A stretch of 34,017 bases of DNA from an uncultured Verrucomicrobiota bacterium (GTDB taxonomy: Bacteria > Verrucomicrobiota > Verrucomicrobiia > Limisphaerales > CAIYYI01). Below the pieces are notes generated by a model. It did no database searches. It was not told the origin of the DNA and saw only the letters and a program-made list of their open reading frames with translations. Where the stretch lies: the NCBI GenBank assembly GCA_903930345.1, contig CAIYYI010000039.1:1-34017 (forward strand), in the 5' to 3' direction. Made by a program: the position numbers and the translations under genes. This document shows positions 13,752 to 22,531 of the stretch, in pieces. The first letter of the stretch is position 1, and every line of letters starts with the position of its first letter.

Positions 13752-14183
13752 CTAAACCACGGAATATGCCGGTGTTATCGGTTGGGACAGGGGATTTTCT
13801 GCAACTCTGGCAGCCCACGATTTGCCAATTAGCACCTCATCCAACGTGGCCAGCCTGAGTCCATGGCGCTGGGCCAGCACCACAAGATGCGCATCGGTGG
13901 TGTCTTTGTAGCTCGACAGAACAGGCAGCAAAGCCGCCTCTACGTCATCGGACAGGAAACGGTGTCCAGACAGGGCGCGCAGCGTGGCGAGCGATTTCCG
14001 TGCATCGTCAAAGGTCGCCTGATAGGCGGTCGTCATACTGATTCGCACAAAGCCGGACTCGGTGATGGGACAAGTGGCCCAGTCGTTGGTTTGCACAAGC
14101 CACCTGAGCAAGCCCGCATGGTCAGCGTGGTTTTTCCACCCACAGCCAAGCAGCACGTTCACATCAAGCAACCAGCCTTTCAC
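13752..14183 (-). CDS. VapC-type PIN-domain toxin
   Basis: This 143-residue protein has the PIN fold acidic residues in the expected order: D7 in WLLDVNVLLG, E42 in PITESGFVR, D97 in TTDAHLVVLA and D115 in LATLDE. These coordinate Mg2+ or Mn2+ in VapC ribonucleases, which typically cut tRNA or rRNA. The subgroup motif with W-K-x-H-A-D-H after strand one is common in VapC toxins. Length is usual. The ATG overlaps the antitoxin stop by four bases (ATGA, 14180-14183), which indicates coupling. Unlike the neighbouring PemK-type gene, no lesion is visible, so the pair is probably active. Target RNA is unknown. Confidence 0.85.
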   Translation of the reverse strand: MKGWLLDVNVLLGCGWKNHADHAGLLRWLVQTNDWATCPITESGFVRISMTTAYQATFDDARKSLATLRALSGHRFLSDDVEAALLPVLSSYKDTTDAHLVVLAQRHGLRLATLDEVLIGKSWAARVAENPLSQPITPAYSVV

Positions 14184-14401
14184 GGGAAATCTTCAAGCAG
14201 CCGCTTGATGTTTTCTGTGGTCATGGGTGGTGCGCCGGGAGGTGCCTCCAGCAACAGGGTGCCGTTTGGTCCCTCCACCAGCCTGGCCCGGCGGGAGGTC
14301 TCAATCGGAGCAAGCCGCAGGGTGAGAAAGCGAACCAGTTCCGCTTTTTGTTCCGGCGGCAACGCCTCCGATGCGGCTTCAATTTCGAGCAACGTGCTCA
14401 T
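14180..14401 (-). CDS. Antitoxin partner of the VapC-type toxin
   Basis: A 73-residue protein starting MSTLLEIEAASEALPPEQKA, with an N-terminal helical block (EIEAASEALPPEQKAELVRF) and a C-terminal extension ending MTTENIKRLLEDFP. That tail is likely to enter the toxin active-site groove. The block E-I/A...A-x-x-L-P-x-E-x-K-x-E-L is frequent in antitoxins partnered with PIN toxins, although no clear DNA-binding motif is seen. It is the first gene of the operon; ATG 14401 is chosen over the TTG six bases earlier. No good Shine-Dalgarno or promoter was recognised. The antitoxin function is mainly from context. Confidence 0.72.
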   Translation of the reverse strand: MSTLLEIEAASEALPPEQKAELVRFLTLRLAPIETSRRARLVEGPNGTLLLEAPPGAPPMTTENIKRLLEDFP

Positions 14402-14463
14402 GCCCAAACTTTATCACGTGAGGGGTTCTGCGCAAATCTTTATTGTCTTGGAAGCGGGCGGAC

Positions 14464-16245
14464 TTATGACGGTGCCGAAGGGGCTGCGACGGGCAGGGAA
14501 ATGCTGACGGTGGTGCCCTCGCCCGGGCGGGATTTGATGCGGATGCGGCCCTGATGCGTTTCCACCACCCGCTTCACAATCGCCAGACCGAGCCCGGTGC
14601 CTTTGGGTTTGGTGGTGTTCAACAGGGAGGTGAAGGCCCGCTTCTTCTGCTCCTCCGTCAGCCCGGTGCCGGTGTCCCGGAATTCAATGGTGACATGCGT
14701 GGGCTCCGGGTGGGAGCGGGGCAACCGCAAAGTGCGGCCCACGACGGTGAGTTTTCCCCCCTCGGGCATGGCGTCCACCGCGTTCAGGATCAGGTTCAGA
14801 AACGCCTGCTCCAATTGGGTGCGATCCGCCTGGATGGGGGGCATGCCCGGCTCCAGTTTTCGCACCCATTGGATGTTCAGGTTGCGCAGTTTGTGCCGCG
14901 TCAGCAAACCGAGGTCATCCAGGATGCGATCCAGGCTGACGGGGGCCAGGCTCGGCTCCGTGCTCCGGGCAAAGGTCAGGATCTGCTCCACAATCCGGTT
15001 CAGGTGGTCCATTTTCTCGCCCATGATCTGGGCGTCCCGGGTGCGCGGATCGTTTTCCGGGAAGACGAGGTCCAGGGAGTGGTAGAGCATCTTCATCACC
15101 GTGAGCGGGTTGCGGATTTCGTGGGCGACTTCGGCCGCCAGCAGGCCCAGGGCGGAAAGTTTCTCGTTCTGCCGCAACTGCTCCTCCAGATCCACCACCC
15201 GCTCGTAGAGCCGCGCTTTTTCGATGGCCACCGCCGAGAGTTCCGCCAGCGCGGAGAGGATGCGGATTTCCTCGTTGGAAAACTGGTGGGGCTGCGCGGT
15301 ATAGACGTTGAGGACGCCGATGGCGGCCTCGCCGTACAACAACGGCACGCTCAGCACGGAAACCAGGCCCTCGTGGCGGGCCACATCCACATTCTGGTAG
15401 CGGTGGGAGACCTGCACATTCTCAACCTGCACGGCTTTTTTGCGGCGCACGACAATGCCGATGAGGCTGTCCGCCACGCTGAGCCGGGGTTTGTTCAGAT
15501 AGTCCGGCCCCGCCCCGTGGCTGGCGCGCAGGTCCAGCCATTCGCGGGTGTCATCCAGCAGCAGCAGCGAGGTCATTTTGGCGCCGATGAGGGCGTTGGT
15601 CTCGCGTGTGATGACCCGCAGGGCCTCATCCAGGTTGAGCTGGGAATTGATGGTGCGGCTGACGCTGGCGAGGGCCTCGAACAGCCGGGCCTTCAGGCGC
15701 AGTTGCTCATAGAGCCAGGTGTTGTGGATGACCACGGCGGCCTGCGCCGAGAGTTCCTCCAGCAGTTCCTGATCGGCCGCGCTGAAGGCATGGGGGCGAT
15801 CCGAATCCACGTTGACCAACCCGCGCACCTCGCCTTCCACCAGCAGCGGCACGGCCAGCTCCGAGCGGACATTTTCCCGCAGCATGATGTAGCGGGGCTC
15901 CTGGCGCACATCGCCCACGCGCACCGGCAGGCCGTTGCTCACCACCCAGCCGGTGATCCCTTCGCCCGGGCGCAGGCGCAGGCGCGCGGCCTCCGGCGGC
16001 AGGCCTTGGGCGTCCTGGATTTCCAGGAAGCCGGTGGTGGGGTTCAGGAGGACCACGGAGCCGCTGCTGGCCCCGGTCAACCGCACGGCCTCGCCCAGGA
16101 TCAGATTCAGGGCCTCTTGGGAATCCAGCGTGGAGTGGATGACCTTGCTGACTTGATACAGCAGGCTGACGCGCTCCAGGCGAGCACGCAGGCTGGCAAC
16201 ATCCGTGTCCGCCGCTGGAGGTGGTTCATGCATGGCCGGACTCAT
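14464..16245 (-). CDS. Double-GAF sensor histidine kinase
   Basis: A 593-residue cytoplasmic kinase without transmembrane segments. A short N-terminal coiled region (LRARLERVSLLYQVSKVIHS) leads to GAF domain 1 (~35-180, with ELAVPLLVEGEVRGLVNVDS) and GAF domain 2 (~195-345, with VLSVPLLYGEAAIGVLNVY). The HisKA dimerisation domain has phospho-acceptor H375 in EVAHEIRNPLTV, and the ATPase domain shows the N box (NLILNAVDAMPEGG), G1 (DTGTGL) and G2 (KGTGLGLAI). It should autophosphorylate in response to a small ligand or redox cue bound by a GAF domain. The partner response regulator is not in this window. Its ATG overlaps the stop of the LptF/LptG gene (ATGA, 16242-16245), so it is co-translated with an envelope permease. 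Confidence 0.93.
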   Translation of the reverse strand: MSPAMHEPPPAADTDVASLRARLERVSLLYQVSKVIHSTLDSQEALNLILGEAVRLTGASSGSVVLLNPTTGFLEIQDAQGLPPEAARLRLRPGEGITGWVVSNGLPVRVGDVRQEPRYIMLRENVRSELAVPLLVEGEVRGLVNVDSDRPHAFSAADQELLEELSAQAAVVIHNTWLYEQLRLKARLFEALASVSRTINSQLNLDEALRVITRETNALIGAKMTSLLLLDDTREWLDLRASHGAGPDYLNKPRLSVADSLIGIVVRRKKAVQVENVQVSHRYQNVDVARHEGLVSVLSVPLLYGEAAIGVLNVYTAQPHQFSNEEIRILSALAELSAVAIEKARLYERVVDLEEQLRQNEKLSALGLLAAEVAHEIRNPLTVMKMLYHSLDLVFPENDPRTRDAQIMGEKMDHLNRIVEQILTFARSTEPSLAPVSLDRILDDLGLLTRHKLRNLNIQWVRKLEPGMPPIQADRTQLEQAFLNLILNAVDAMPEGGKLTVVGRTLRLPRSHPEPTHVTIEFRDTGTGLTEEQKKRAFTSLLNTTKPKGTGLGLAIVKRVVETHQGRIRIKSRPGEGTTVSISLPVAAPSAPS

Positions 16246-17351
16246 TTCACCCGGTAGGTGAGGTAAACGCCGGCGGCGCCAAACATCAGGTTGGGCAGCC
16301 AGCCGGCGAGCCAGGGCGAAAGGTGGCCTCCCATCCCGGCCGCCTCGCCAAAGCGTTGCACCACGAAGTAGGCAAAACAGATGAAGATGCTGCCGGCCAC
16401 CCCCGCAAACACATTCCGCCGCCCGGGCAGCGCGCCAAAAGGCAGGGCGATGAGGGCCACCACCACGCAGGTGAAGGGGGCGCTCAGGCGCACGTGGTAC
16501 TTGGTGGAGAGCATGGCCTCCTTGTCGGTCTCGCCCGGGTGCCACCGCCGGTACTCCCCGATTTCCCGCAGGGTGAGCTGCACGCCGCGCGCCTGTTTGA
16601 AGGTGGTGAGGCTGCTGATTTTGATCTCGCTCCGGATCTGGCTGGGAGTCTCCCTGAATTCCGGCGCCTGGAATTCGTTGGTGCTCCCCCGCCATGGGGC
16701 GATGTCGTTGGTGCGGTAAACGAGGAATTGCACCCCGTAAAAGGTCCATACGCCGTTGGTGAGGGCTCCGCGCTCCGCCGTCATGTGGATTTCGCCCTGA
16801 TTGGTGGTGCCCCATTGCACGTAGGGCCGGATCATCTCGTGGGTCAGCAGGTCGAATTCGCCGATCTGCCAGATGCGGCCCGCCCGTTCGTTTTTGAAGG
16901 CGAGGTTTTTGCGGCGGTTCAAATCCGCGGCCGCCCCCGGCTGGTGGCTTTTCAGCAGGGCCTCCGCCTGGTCGGCGCTGTCGGGCATGAGCCATTCGCT
17001 GAGGGAAAACAGGAGCATGCCGGCGGTGGCGCAGACGGTGAGGTAGGGCAGGGCGATGCGCCAGAGGCTCAGGCCGGCCACGCGCATGGCGGTCAGCTCG
17101 TGGTGGCGGCAGTGCTGGTTGAGCGCGTAGAGCATGGCCAGCAGCAGGGCCAGGGGCACCACGCGGTTGAGCAGATCCGGCAGGATGATCAGGAAATACC
17201 GGATGATTTCCCACGTGGTGAGTCGCGCCCGCTGGAATTCATCCAGTTCCGAGAAGAGCTGGAAGGTGATCCAAAAGATGAGGAACCCGCCTAGGCAATA
17301 GCCCAGCGGTATCAGGAACTCGCGCAGTAGGTAGCGATCCAGCAGTCGCAT
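16242..17351 (-). CDS. LptF/LptG-family lipopolysaccharide export permease
   Basis: A 369-residue inner-membrane protein with the YjgP/YjgQ architecture. The N-terminal MRLLDRYLLREFLIPLGYCL is the LptF/G signature, followed by three membrane helices, a periplasmic beta-jellyroll (~100-270, including GEIHMTAERGALTNGVWTFYG), and three C-terminal helices with GVAGSIFICFAYFVVQRFGE. In the Lpt machine an LptF/LptG pair works with the LptB ATPase to pull lipopolysaccharide from the inner membrane. Only one such gene is present here, so the second permease and LptB must lie elsewhere. The start at 17351 is set by the conserved N-terminus. I cannot say confidently whether it is LptF or LptG. Confidence 0.88.
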   Translation of the reverse strand: MRLLDRYLLREFLIPLGYCLGGFLIFWITFQLFSELDEFQRARLTTWEIIRYFLIILPDLLNRVVPLALLLAMLYALNQHCRHHELTAMRVAGLSLWRIALPYLTVCATAGMLLFSLSEWLMPDSADQAEALLKSHQPGAAADLNRRKNLAFKNERAGRIWQIGEFDLLTHEMIRPYVQWGTTNQGEIHMTAERGALTNGVWTFYGVQFLVYRTNDIAPWRGSTNEFQAPEFRETPSQIRSEIKISSLTTFKQARGVQLTLREIGEYRRWHPGETDKEAMLSTKYHVRLSAPFTCVVVALIALPFGALPGRRNVFAGVAGSIFICFAYFVVQRFGEAAGMGGHLSPWLAGWLPNLMFGAAGVYLTYRVK

Positions 17352-17664
17352 TCGGGGGACCAAGCTAACGCATCCCGGCAAGGGTGGAAAGCCAAACCTC
17401 TGGGTTTGCCCTTGCAGGAGGGCCGGGCTTTTGGTAGGGTAACGCCATCGCTGGTGCAATGGCGTTCGGCCCTTCAGAGAGGCCGTCGGAAAGGCTTCCC
17501 TGGGGTAGGCGTTCGCAGTGCGGGCAAAAGGCAATCCCTATGCGCGTCGCCCGATGTTCATGCCGGTTGTTCGACAACCTTGAGGGCAGCCCCAAGGTCA
17601 GGCTGGCTTTCGTTTGTCCCGTTCCCTTCCCGCCCAGGTCCTCCACCTCACCCATCCCCATCCC
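17352..17664. other. Divergent intergenic region with one perfect inverted repeat
   Basis: No gene is apparent between the two divergent start codons. AACGCCAT (17441-17448) and ATGGCGTT (17459-17466) form a perfect 8-bp inverted repeat with a 10-bp spacer, a possible operator or small hairpin. The last ~60 bp before ATG 17665 are pyrimidine-rich, with no recognisable Shine-Dalgarno. I could not identify a convincing -10/-35 pair. Confidence 0.45.
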
Positions 17665-20157
17665 ATGAAAACCCAATCCTCCTGCTGGACGACGGTGCTC
17701 GTTCTGGTTTTGGTCAGCAATCTCGGCGCACAAACGTGGCCCTGCCGGGCGATCAAGAAATTTGGGGCGTCGCCCGCCTCCCTCATCCGGCCCAGCTCGG
17801 CCTTGATTGAGGGCCAGAATGGCGCTTTGTACGGCACCACCCAGGCGGGGGGCGGGGAGGATGCCGGGGCGGTTTACACCATCAATCGGGATGGCACCGG
17901 CTTTGCCGTCCTGCACGATTTCCAGGCTGCAACCGAGGGGCAAATGCCCGACAGCCTGACCTCCGGGAGCGATGGGTTGCTGTACGGCGTGACCACCGCC
18001 GGTGGCACCAACGGGAGTGGAGTGCTTTACCGGATGAACAAGGACGGCAGCGCCTTCCGAGTGTTGCGGCATCTGAAGCATGCCCAGGATGGCTCCAGCC
18101 CGGTGGGTGGGGTGATTGAGGGCCGGGATGGCCTCCTGTATGGCGTGGCCCAATACGGCGGCACCGGCGGGGGTGGGACGGTGTTCAGGCTGAACCGGGA
18201 TGGCAGCGGCTTCCAGGTGCTCAAGCATTTCCAGACCTTTGCCGGAGAGGCGAACTACCCGCAGGCCCGGTTGGTGGAGGCGGGCGATGGGTTGCTGTAC
18301 GGCACTACGTACTGGGGCGGGGTGAATGATTCCGGCACCGTGTTCCAGATCAACAAGGATGGCACCGGTTATCAGGTGCTCAAGCATTTTGGCAGCGCCA
18401 GCAACGACGGCACCTATCCCCAGGCCCCGCTCGTCGAGGGGCCAGGCGGGGCTTTGTACGGCACCACCTCCTCGGGCGGGCTGAATTACGGTGGCACCGT
18501 CTTCAAGCTCAACCCCAACGGCACCGGGTTCACCATCCTCCTCAATCTGGGTGGGGACTTGGGCGAGTCCTGCGTGACCCCGCTGGTGCCGGGGAGCAAT
18601 GGGGTGCTGTATGGGACCAGCGGCAGCGACTACTACCCAAACGGCTTTCTGTTCGCCGTCCAGGCCGATGGCGGCGGGGTCACCAATCTGGCGTCCCTGG
18701 GCGCGGTCGGTGCCGCGCACCTGCTGGTGGGGGGCGACGGGCGGTTTTACCTGGCCTCTGCCGCCGGAGGTGGCACCGGCGGGGGGGCGGTGTTCAGCCT
18801 GGATAACGCGGGCTTCCGGACCGACCTTAAGAGCTTCCGCGACGATGGCGCCAAGCCGAAGGCGGCGGTGGTGGAGGGGCGGGATGGCTGGCTCTACGGC
18901 ACCACCTATGCCGGCGGGTTCAGCAATGTCGGCACGGTCTATCGCCTCCGCAAGGACGGCACCGGCTACCAGATGCTCCACAGCTTTGCCGCCACCCGCA
19001 ATGACGATGGAGGCTATCCCACCGCCGCGCTACTGGAGGGCGGCGACGGGATGCTGTACGGGGTCACGGGCGGCCATGTGATTTCTCCGCCGCCTTCCGG
19101 AGTGAGCTACTCCACCTATCCGGGCACTCTTTTCCGGCTGAACAAGGATGGCTCCGGGTATGCCCTGCTGCGGGTGTTCACCAACGCCAGCGAGGGGGTG
19201 AGACCGGAGGCGGCCCTCTGCGAGGGGCGGGATGGCTGGCTCTACGGCACCACCAGCGGGGGCGGCACCAACTATGGCAGCGGCGTGGTGTTCAAGGTCG
19301 GCCGGGATGGCACCGGTTACCAGGTGTTGCGGCATCTGGGGGCGGATGGCGGCGACAGCGCCGCGCCGCGGGCCGCCCTCATCCAGGCCAGCGATGGCGC
19401 ATTTTACGGCACCAGTTCCCGAGGCGGATCCAGCAGTGCGGGGACACTGTTCAAGATCCAGGCCGATGGTTCGGGTTACACCATTCTCCTCACCTTCAAC
19501 AGCGCCAACGGGGAGTATCCGGTGGCCAGTCTGCTGGAAGCCAGTGACGGGCTCCTGTACGGGGCCACCCGGCGGGGCGGCACCTATGGCATCGGCACCC
19601 TCTTCCGGATTGGCAAGGATGGCACCGGCCACACGGTGCTGCGGAATTGCTCCGGCTCGAGCAATGGCAAATACCCGGAGGCCGCCCTCATTGAAGGCCC
19701 GGATGGCACCCTTTACGGCACGATGTATGATGTTGTGCAGGGCAGCCTGCCGGGGGGTGTTTTCAAGATGGGCCGGGATGGCACCGGCTATGTGCTGCTG
19801 GCCGGCTTCTCCACCTCCACTGGCGTCAACCCGATGGGTCCGGTCATCCTGGGCAGCGATGGCAACCTGTATGGAACCGCTTCGGATTTGTCCCTGACAT
19901 CCTATTATGGCTCGGTGTTCCGTCTGGTTCCGCCCACGTCGCTGCTGCCCTCCCTCACGGTGACGCGGACGGGCGGGGGAGTGACCCTGGCCTGGCGCAC
20001 CAACAATGCGGTCGGCTTCAGTCCGCAATACGCCGGGCAGATCGGCGCGGCCCCGGCCTGGACCAACCTGGCGGCCACCATCCTCACCCAGGGCGGCACA
20101 AACCAGGTGACCATTTCCCCCGGTGCCAGCGCCCAGTTTTACCGGCTGAAGAAATAA
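17665..20157 (+). CDS. Exported GloVer tandem-repeat protein (14 repeats)
   Basis: An 830-residue protein with a Sec signal peptide (VLVLVLVSNLGAQ, cleavage near residue 23). It has a long array of ~50-60-residue repeats with the core A-L-I/V-E-G-x-D-G-x-L-Y-G-T-T-x-x-G-G...G-T-V-F-x-x-x-x-D-G-T-G-Y-x-V-L. I count fourteen LYGTT-type cores, some variant (FYLAS, LYGVT, FYGTS). This is the GloVer repeat (TIGR03803), named for Gloeobacter and Verrucomicrobia. The C-terminal ~60 residues (VTRTGGGVTLAWRTNNAVGF ... AQFYRLKK) form a small beta domain typical of verrucomicrobial secreted proteins. The repeats suggest a beta-propeller, and fourteen would fit two seven-bladed rings, but that is inference. 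Function is unknown. Confidence 0.88.
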   Translation: MKTQSSCWTTVLVLVLVSNLGAQTWPCRAIKKFGASPASLIRPSSALIEGQNGALYGTTQAGGGEDAGAVYTINRDGTGFAVLHDFQAATEGQMPDSLTSGSDGLLYGVTTAGGTNGSGVLYRMNKDGSAFRVLRHLKHAQDGSSPVGGVIEGRDGLLYGVAQYGGTGGGGTVFRLNRDGSGFQVLKHFQTFAGEANYPQARLVEAGDGLLYGTTYWGGVNDSGTVFQINKDGTGYQVLKHFGSASNDGTYPQAPLVEGPGGALYGTTSSGGLNYGGTVFKLNPNGTGFTILLNLGGDLGESCVTPLVPGSNGVLYGTSGSDYYPNGFLFAVQADGGGVTNLASLGAVGAAHLLVGGDGRFYLASAAGGGTGGGAVFSLDNAGFRTDLKSFRDDGAKPKAAVVEGRDGWLYGTTYAGGFSNVGTVYRLRKDGTGYQMLHSFAATRNDDGGYPTAALLEGGDGMLYGVTGGHVISPPPSGVSYSTYPGTLFRLNKDGSGYALLRVFTNASEGVRPEAALCEGRDGWLYGTTSGGGTNYGSGVVFKVGRDGTGYQVLRHLGADGGDSAAPRAALIQASDGAFYGTSSRGGSSSAGTLFKIQADGSGYTILLTFNSANGEYPVASLLEASDGLLYGATRRGGTYGIGTLFRIGKDGTGHTVLRNCSGSSNGKYPEAALIEGPDGTLYGTMYDVVQGSLPGGVFKMGRDGTGYVLLAGFSTSTGVNPMGPVILGSDGNLYGTASDLSLTSYYGSVFRLVPPTSLLPSLTVTRTGGGVTLAWRTNNAVGFSPQYAGQIGAAPAWTNLAATILTQGGTNQVTISPGASAQFYRLKK

Positions 20158-20211
20158 GGGGCGGACGAGAAGCCGGGGTGAACAGAGGGAAATAAATGTC
20201 GGATCCCTCCC

Positions 20212-22365
20212 TCAGCCCTCGAATTGCACCTCCCGCCGGAGCTCCCGGCCGCTGGCCAGTTCGCGGGCCACGGCGATGGCTGTGTGCCGACCGGGGGCCA
20301 GGTCAGGCAGGGGCCATAGGTGCGAGGCGTCCGTGCGCACGCCCCGGTTGTTCCGGGGGGCCGTCAGGCTGCGGGCCACGGCTTCGCCGGACAGGATCCC
20401 CCGGCCATCCACCGCCAGGCTCACCAGTTCCGCCAGCGGATCCTTGGGTGCGCCCAGGTTGGTGGTTTGCCAGGCGCAACGCACACGCAATGTCACGCCC
20501 CTGGCTGGGCGTTCCGCCTCGAAGATGTCGCCAGGCCGGAGGGCCACCAGGGAGAGCAGGGGACGCCGGTTCTCCTCCGGCCGTTCACCCCACCATTGCC
20601 AATCCGCGCTCAGGGAGATCACCCGCTCCCGCACCCCGGGCGCACCGCCGTGCATCCAGGTCTGACCACTGCTGACGGGGTCGTGGCGGATGGCCATCAC
20701 CCGGTTCAACCGCAACGCCTCCAGCCAGTGGTCCCAGGTCGGTTCCGGGGCCAGGAACACCGTGCGGAACCCGGCCAGCCGGTCACTCCACCACCAGGCC
20801 TCCCCGCCGTGGGCATCCTGCAACGCCACAAAGGGTATTTGCTGGCGGTAACGGAGCAGGAACGGCTGGCTGGTGGTGAAATCCGGGTTGCCAAAATGGA
20901 AGGTGCTGATGGCGCTGTAGCCGCCGCGGGCCAGGGAGTCATCCAGCAGCAGCCGCACGAACTCCTCATTCTCCCCGAACTGCCAGAACACCCGGCCACC
21001 GACCCGGTCCAGCGCCGGCAGGCGTTGGGCTCGGAATTGTTCCCAGGTGAGGTTTTTTTGCGCCGCCAGAGTGGTGCCCGGGTCTGCCCCGCCCGGGGCA
21101 AAGATGTCGCTGATATGGCTGTACCGGCCCAGGCCGGGCAGGGTGAAGAAGGTGCCGTATTCCTCATTGGCGATGAAAAACCGGGTGGGCACCTTTTGGG
21201 CCTCCGCCTGTTTCTGGCACTCAGCCACCCAGGCGGGAGTGGCGTTTTTCGTACCCCACAGGTGGATGCGCAGGTGCCGGGCCAGGTCCACCACCTCCGC
21301 CGGACTGCCCTGGCCTGGGGCCTCAAGCTGGAGGCTCCAGGCCCGCAGGTTGGCGGGCAATTCCGGTGGCGGTGGCGCCGTCTGTCGGACCAGCGGCACC
21401 GGAGGGGTCAGGGCCGCCAGGATGGCCAGGGCGGACAAGGCGTAATAGGTCGCCACCGGGTTGGGTTGCCAGCCAGGGCGGTCGCTGAAGCCGCCGGTGG
21501 GGTGCCAGAGCGACCACAGGTGGCGGCGGCAGGCGTCCACGTCCCGGGGTTGCGATCCCAAAAGTTGCAGGCTGTGTACAGCCGCCCAGGTGTAAGTCAC
21601 ATCCTCCATTCCCGCCAAGGCAGGCTTAGGCTGCCAGGTGAACCCGCCGTTGGGCAACTGGCACTGGCGCAGCCAATCCATCAGGGTCTGCGGCTGCCGG
21701 ACCTCCTGACCCAGGGCCTGCCCAGCCTGCAAGGCCCACCAGGTCACCACGGCATGGCCATCCCCGCCCTCGGCTGCCGGGAGGTGGTTGAAGCTGCCGT
21801 TGGCGCGGCAGCGTTGCGCCAGGTAAGGTCCGTAGGCCGGGGTGGCATCGGCCAGCGGCAGGCCCAGGAGCGCGCGTCCGAGCACGGTTGACACAGTTTG
21901 TGGCAGGGGAGGGTTCCCGCCGGATTCGTACTGCCGGGGGTAATCAACCGGCCGGGTCCAGGCCTGGAACCGGGCGTGGAAATCCTCGGCCTTGTCCCCC
22001 AGCCACCGGAGGGTCTGCACCTGCTGGAAATCGAACTGTTGCAGGGCGTATTCCGGTTTGCGCCCCTGCTGCGGATGGCTGGCGCGCACGCAGACGGCCA
22101 GTGCTTCCGGGCGCGGCAGGGGGCGTTGGAACAATTGGTGGCAGCCCACCACCGCCCAGGTGGCGGTGAGATGTGAACGGTCCTGTTCCGGCCAGCCGTA
22201 GCCGCCATCCGGGCGGGCGAGGCTGGCGAGGTAATCAAACAGGGGCTGCGGCCAATCCTGAACCGGCGCCGACCAGGCAGGCAGGCCCGCCAGGCAGCCC
22301 AGAGCTCCGGCCGCACCCAGAAACTGGCGGCGGGACAGGCCATGGGATGGGGGTTGAGAACGCAT
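20212..22365 (-). CDS. Tat-exported alpha/alpha-toroid (prenyltransferase-like) protein with unassigned C-terminal half
   Basis: A 717-residue protein with a twin-arginine signal (SRRQFLG near residues 11-17, then a hydrophobic stretch ending PAWSA), so it is probably exported folded. Residues ~40-335 contain repeats of the prenyltransferase/squalene-cyclase toroid type: ARPDGGYGWPEQD, CRANGSFNHLPAAEGG, CQLPNGGFTWQPK and WHPTGGFSDRPG. The second half (~350-717) has LRIHLWGTKNATPAWVAECQ, EEYGTFFTL, QIPFVALQDAHGGEAWWW and APEPTWDHWLEALRLNRVMA. It is rich in Trp, His and Asp and may be a metal-dependent hydrolase-like (PHP-like) domain, though I cannot align it confidently. The canonical DxDD or zinc ligands of active cyclases are not evident, so the toroid may be a binding scaffold. 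ATG 22365 lacks a clear Shine-Dalgarno. Confidence 0.72.
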   Translation of the reverse strand: MRSQPPSHGLSRRQFLGAAGALGCLAGLPAWSAPVQDWPQPLFDYLASLARPDGGYGWPEQDRSHLTATWAVVGCHQLFQRPLPRPEALAVCVRASHPQQGRKPEYALQQFDFQQVQTLRWLGDKAEDFHARFQAWTRPVDYPRQYESGGNPPLPQTVSTVLGRALLGLPLADATPAYGPYLAQRCRANGSFNHLPAAEGGDGHAVVTWWALQAGQALGQEVRQPQTLMDWLRQCQLPNGGFTWQPKPALAGMEDVTYTWAAVHSLQLLGSQPRDVDACRRHLWSLWHPTGGFSDRPGWQPNPVATYYALSALAILAALTPPVPLVRQTAPPPPELPANLRAWSLQLEAPGQGSPAEVVDLARHLRIHLWGTKNATPAWVAECQKQAEAQKVPTRFFIANEEYGTFFTLPGLGRYSHISDIFAPGGADPGTTLAAQKNLTWEQFRAQRLPALDRVGGRVFWQFGENEEFVRLLLDDSLARGGYSAISTFHFGNPDFTTSQPFLLRYRQQIPFVALQDAHGGEAWWWSDRLAGFRTVFLAPEPTWDHWLEALRLNRVMAIRHDPVSSGQTWMHGGAPGVRERVISLSADWQWWGERPEENRRPLLSLVALRPGDIFEAERPARGVTLRVRCAWQTTNLGAPKDPLAELVSLAVDGRGILSGEAVARSLTAPRNNRGVRTDASHLWPLPDLAPGRHTAIAVARELASGRELRREVQFEG

Positions 22366-22531
22366 GAACCGGGCGGCACTATCCCCCGCCTGGCCGGCCG
22401 GGTCGATTCAATTTTCACCGGGATTTTCACCCCGGGAAAAACCGCTGGAAAGACCACGTTTTCGGTTGCATTCGCCGGGTCCGACCTGTAATTAATTGTT
22501 GCGTCAGCAACTTTTTATAACAAGCAAACTT

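Noticed and set aside
14554-17294. Long plus-strand open frames opposite the histidine kinase and Lpt permease
   Set aside because: The minus strand has complete, motif-bearing proteins; the plus-strand products show no recognisable domains.
17365-18981. Minus-strand frame of 538 codons opposite the GloVer gene
   Set aside because: It is a mirror of the repeat array: its periodicity is explained by the sense-strand repeats and it has no independent signals.
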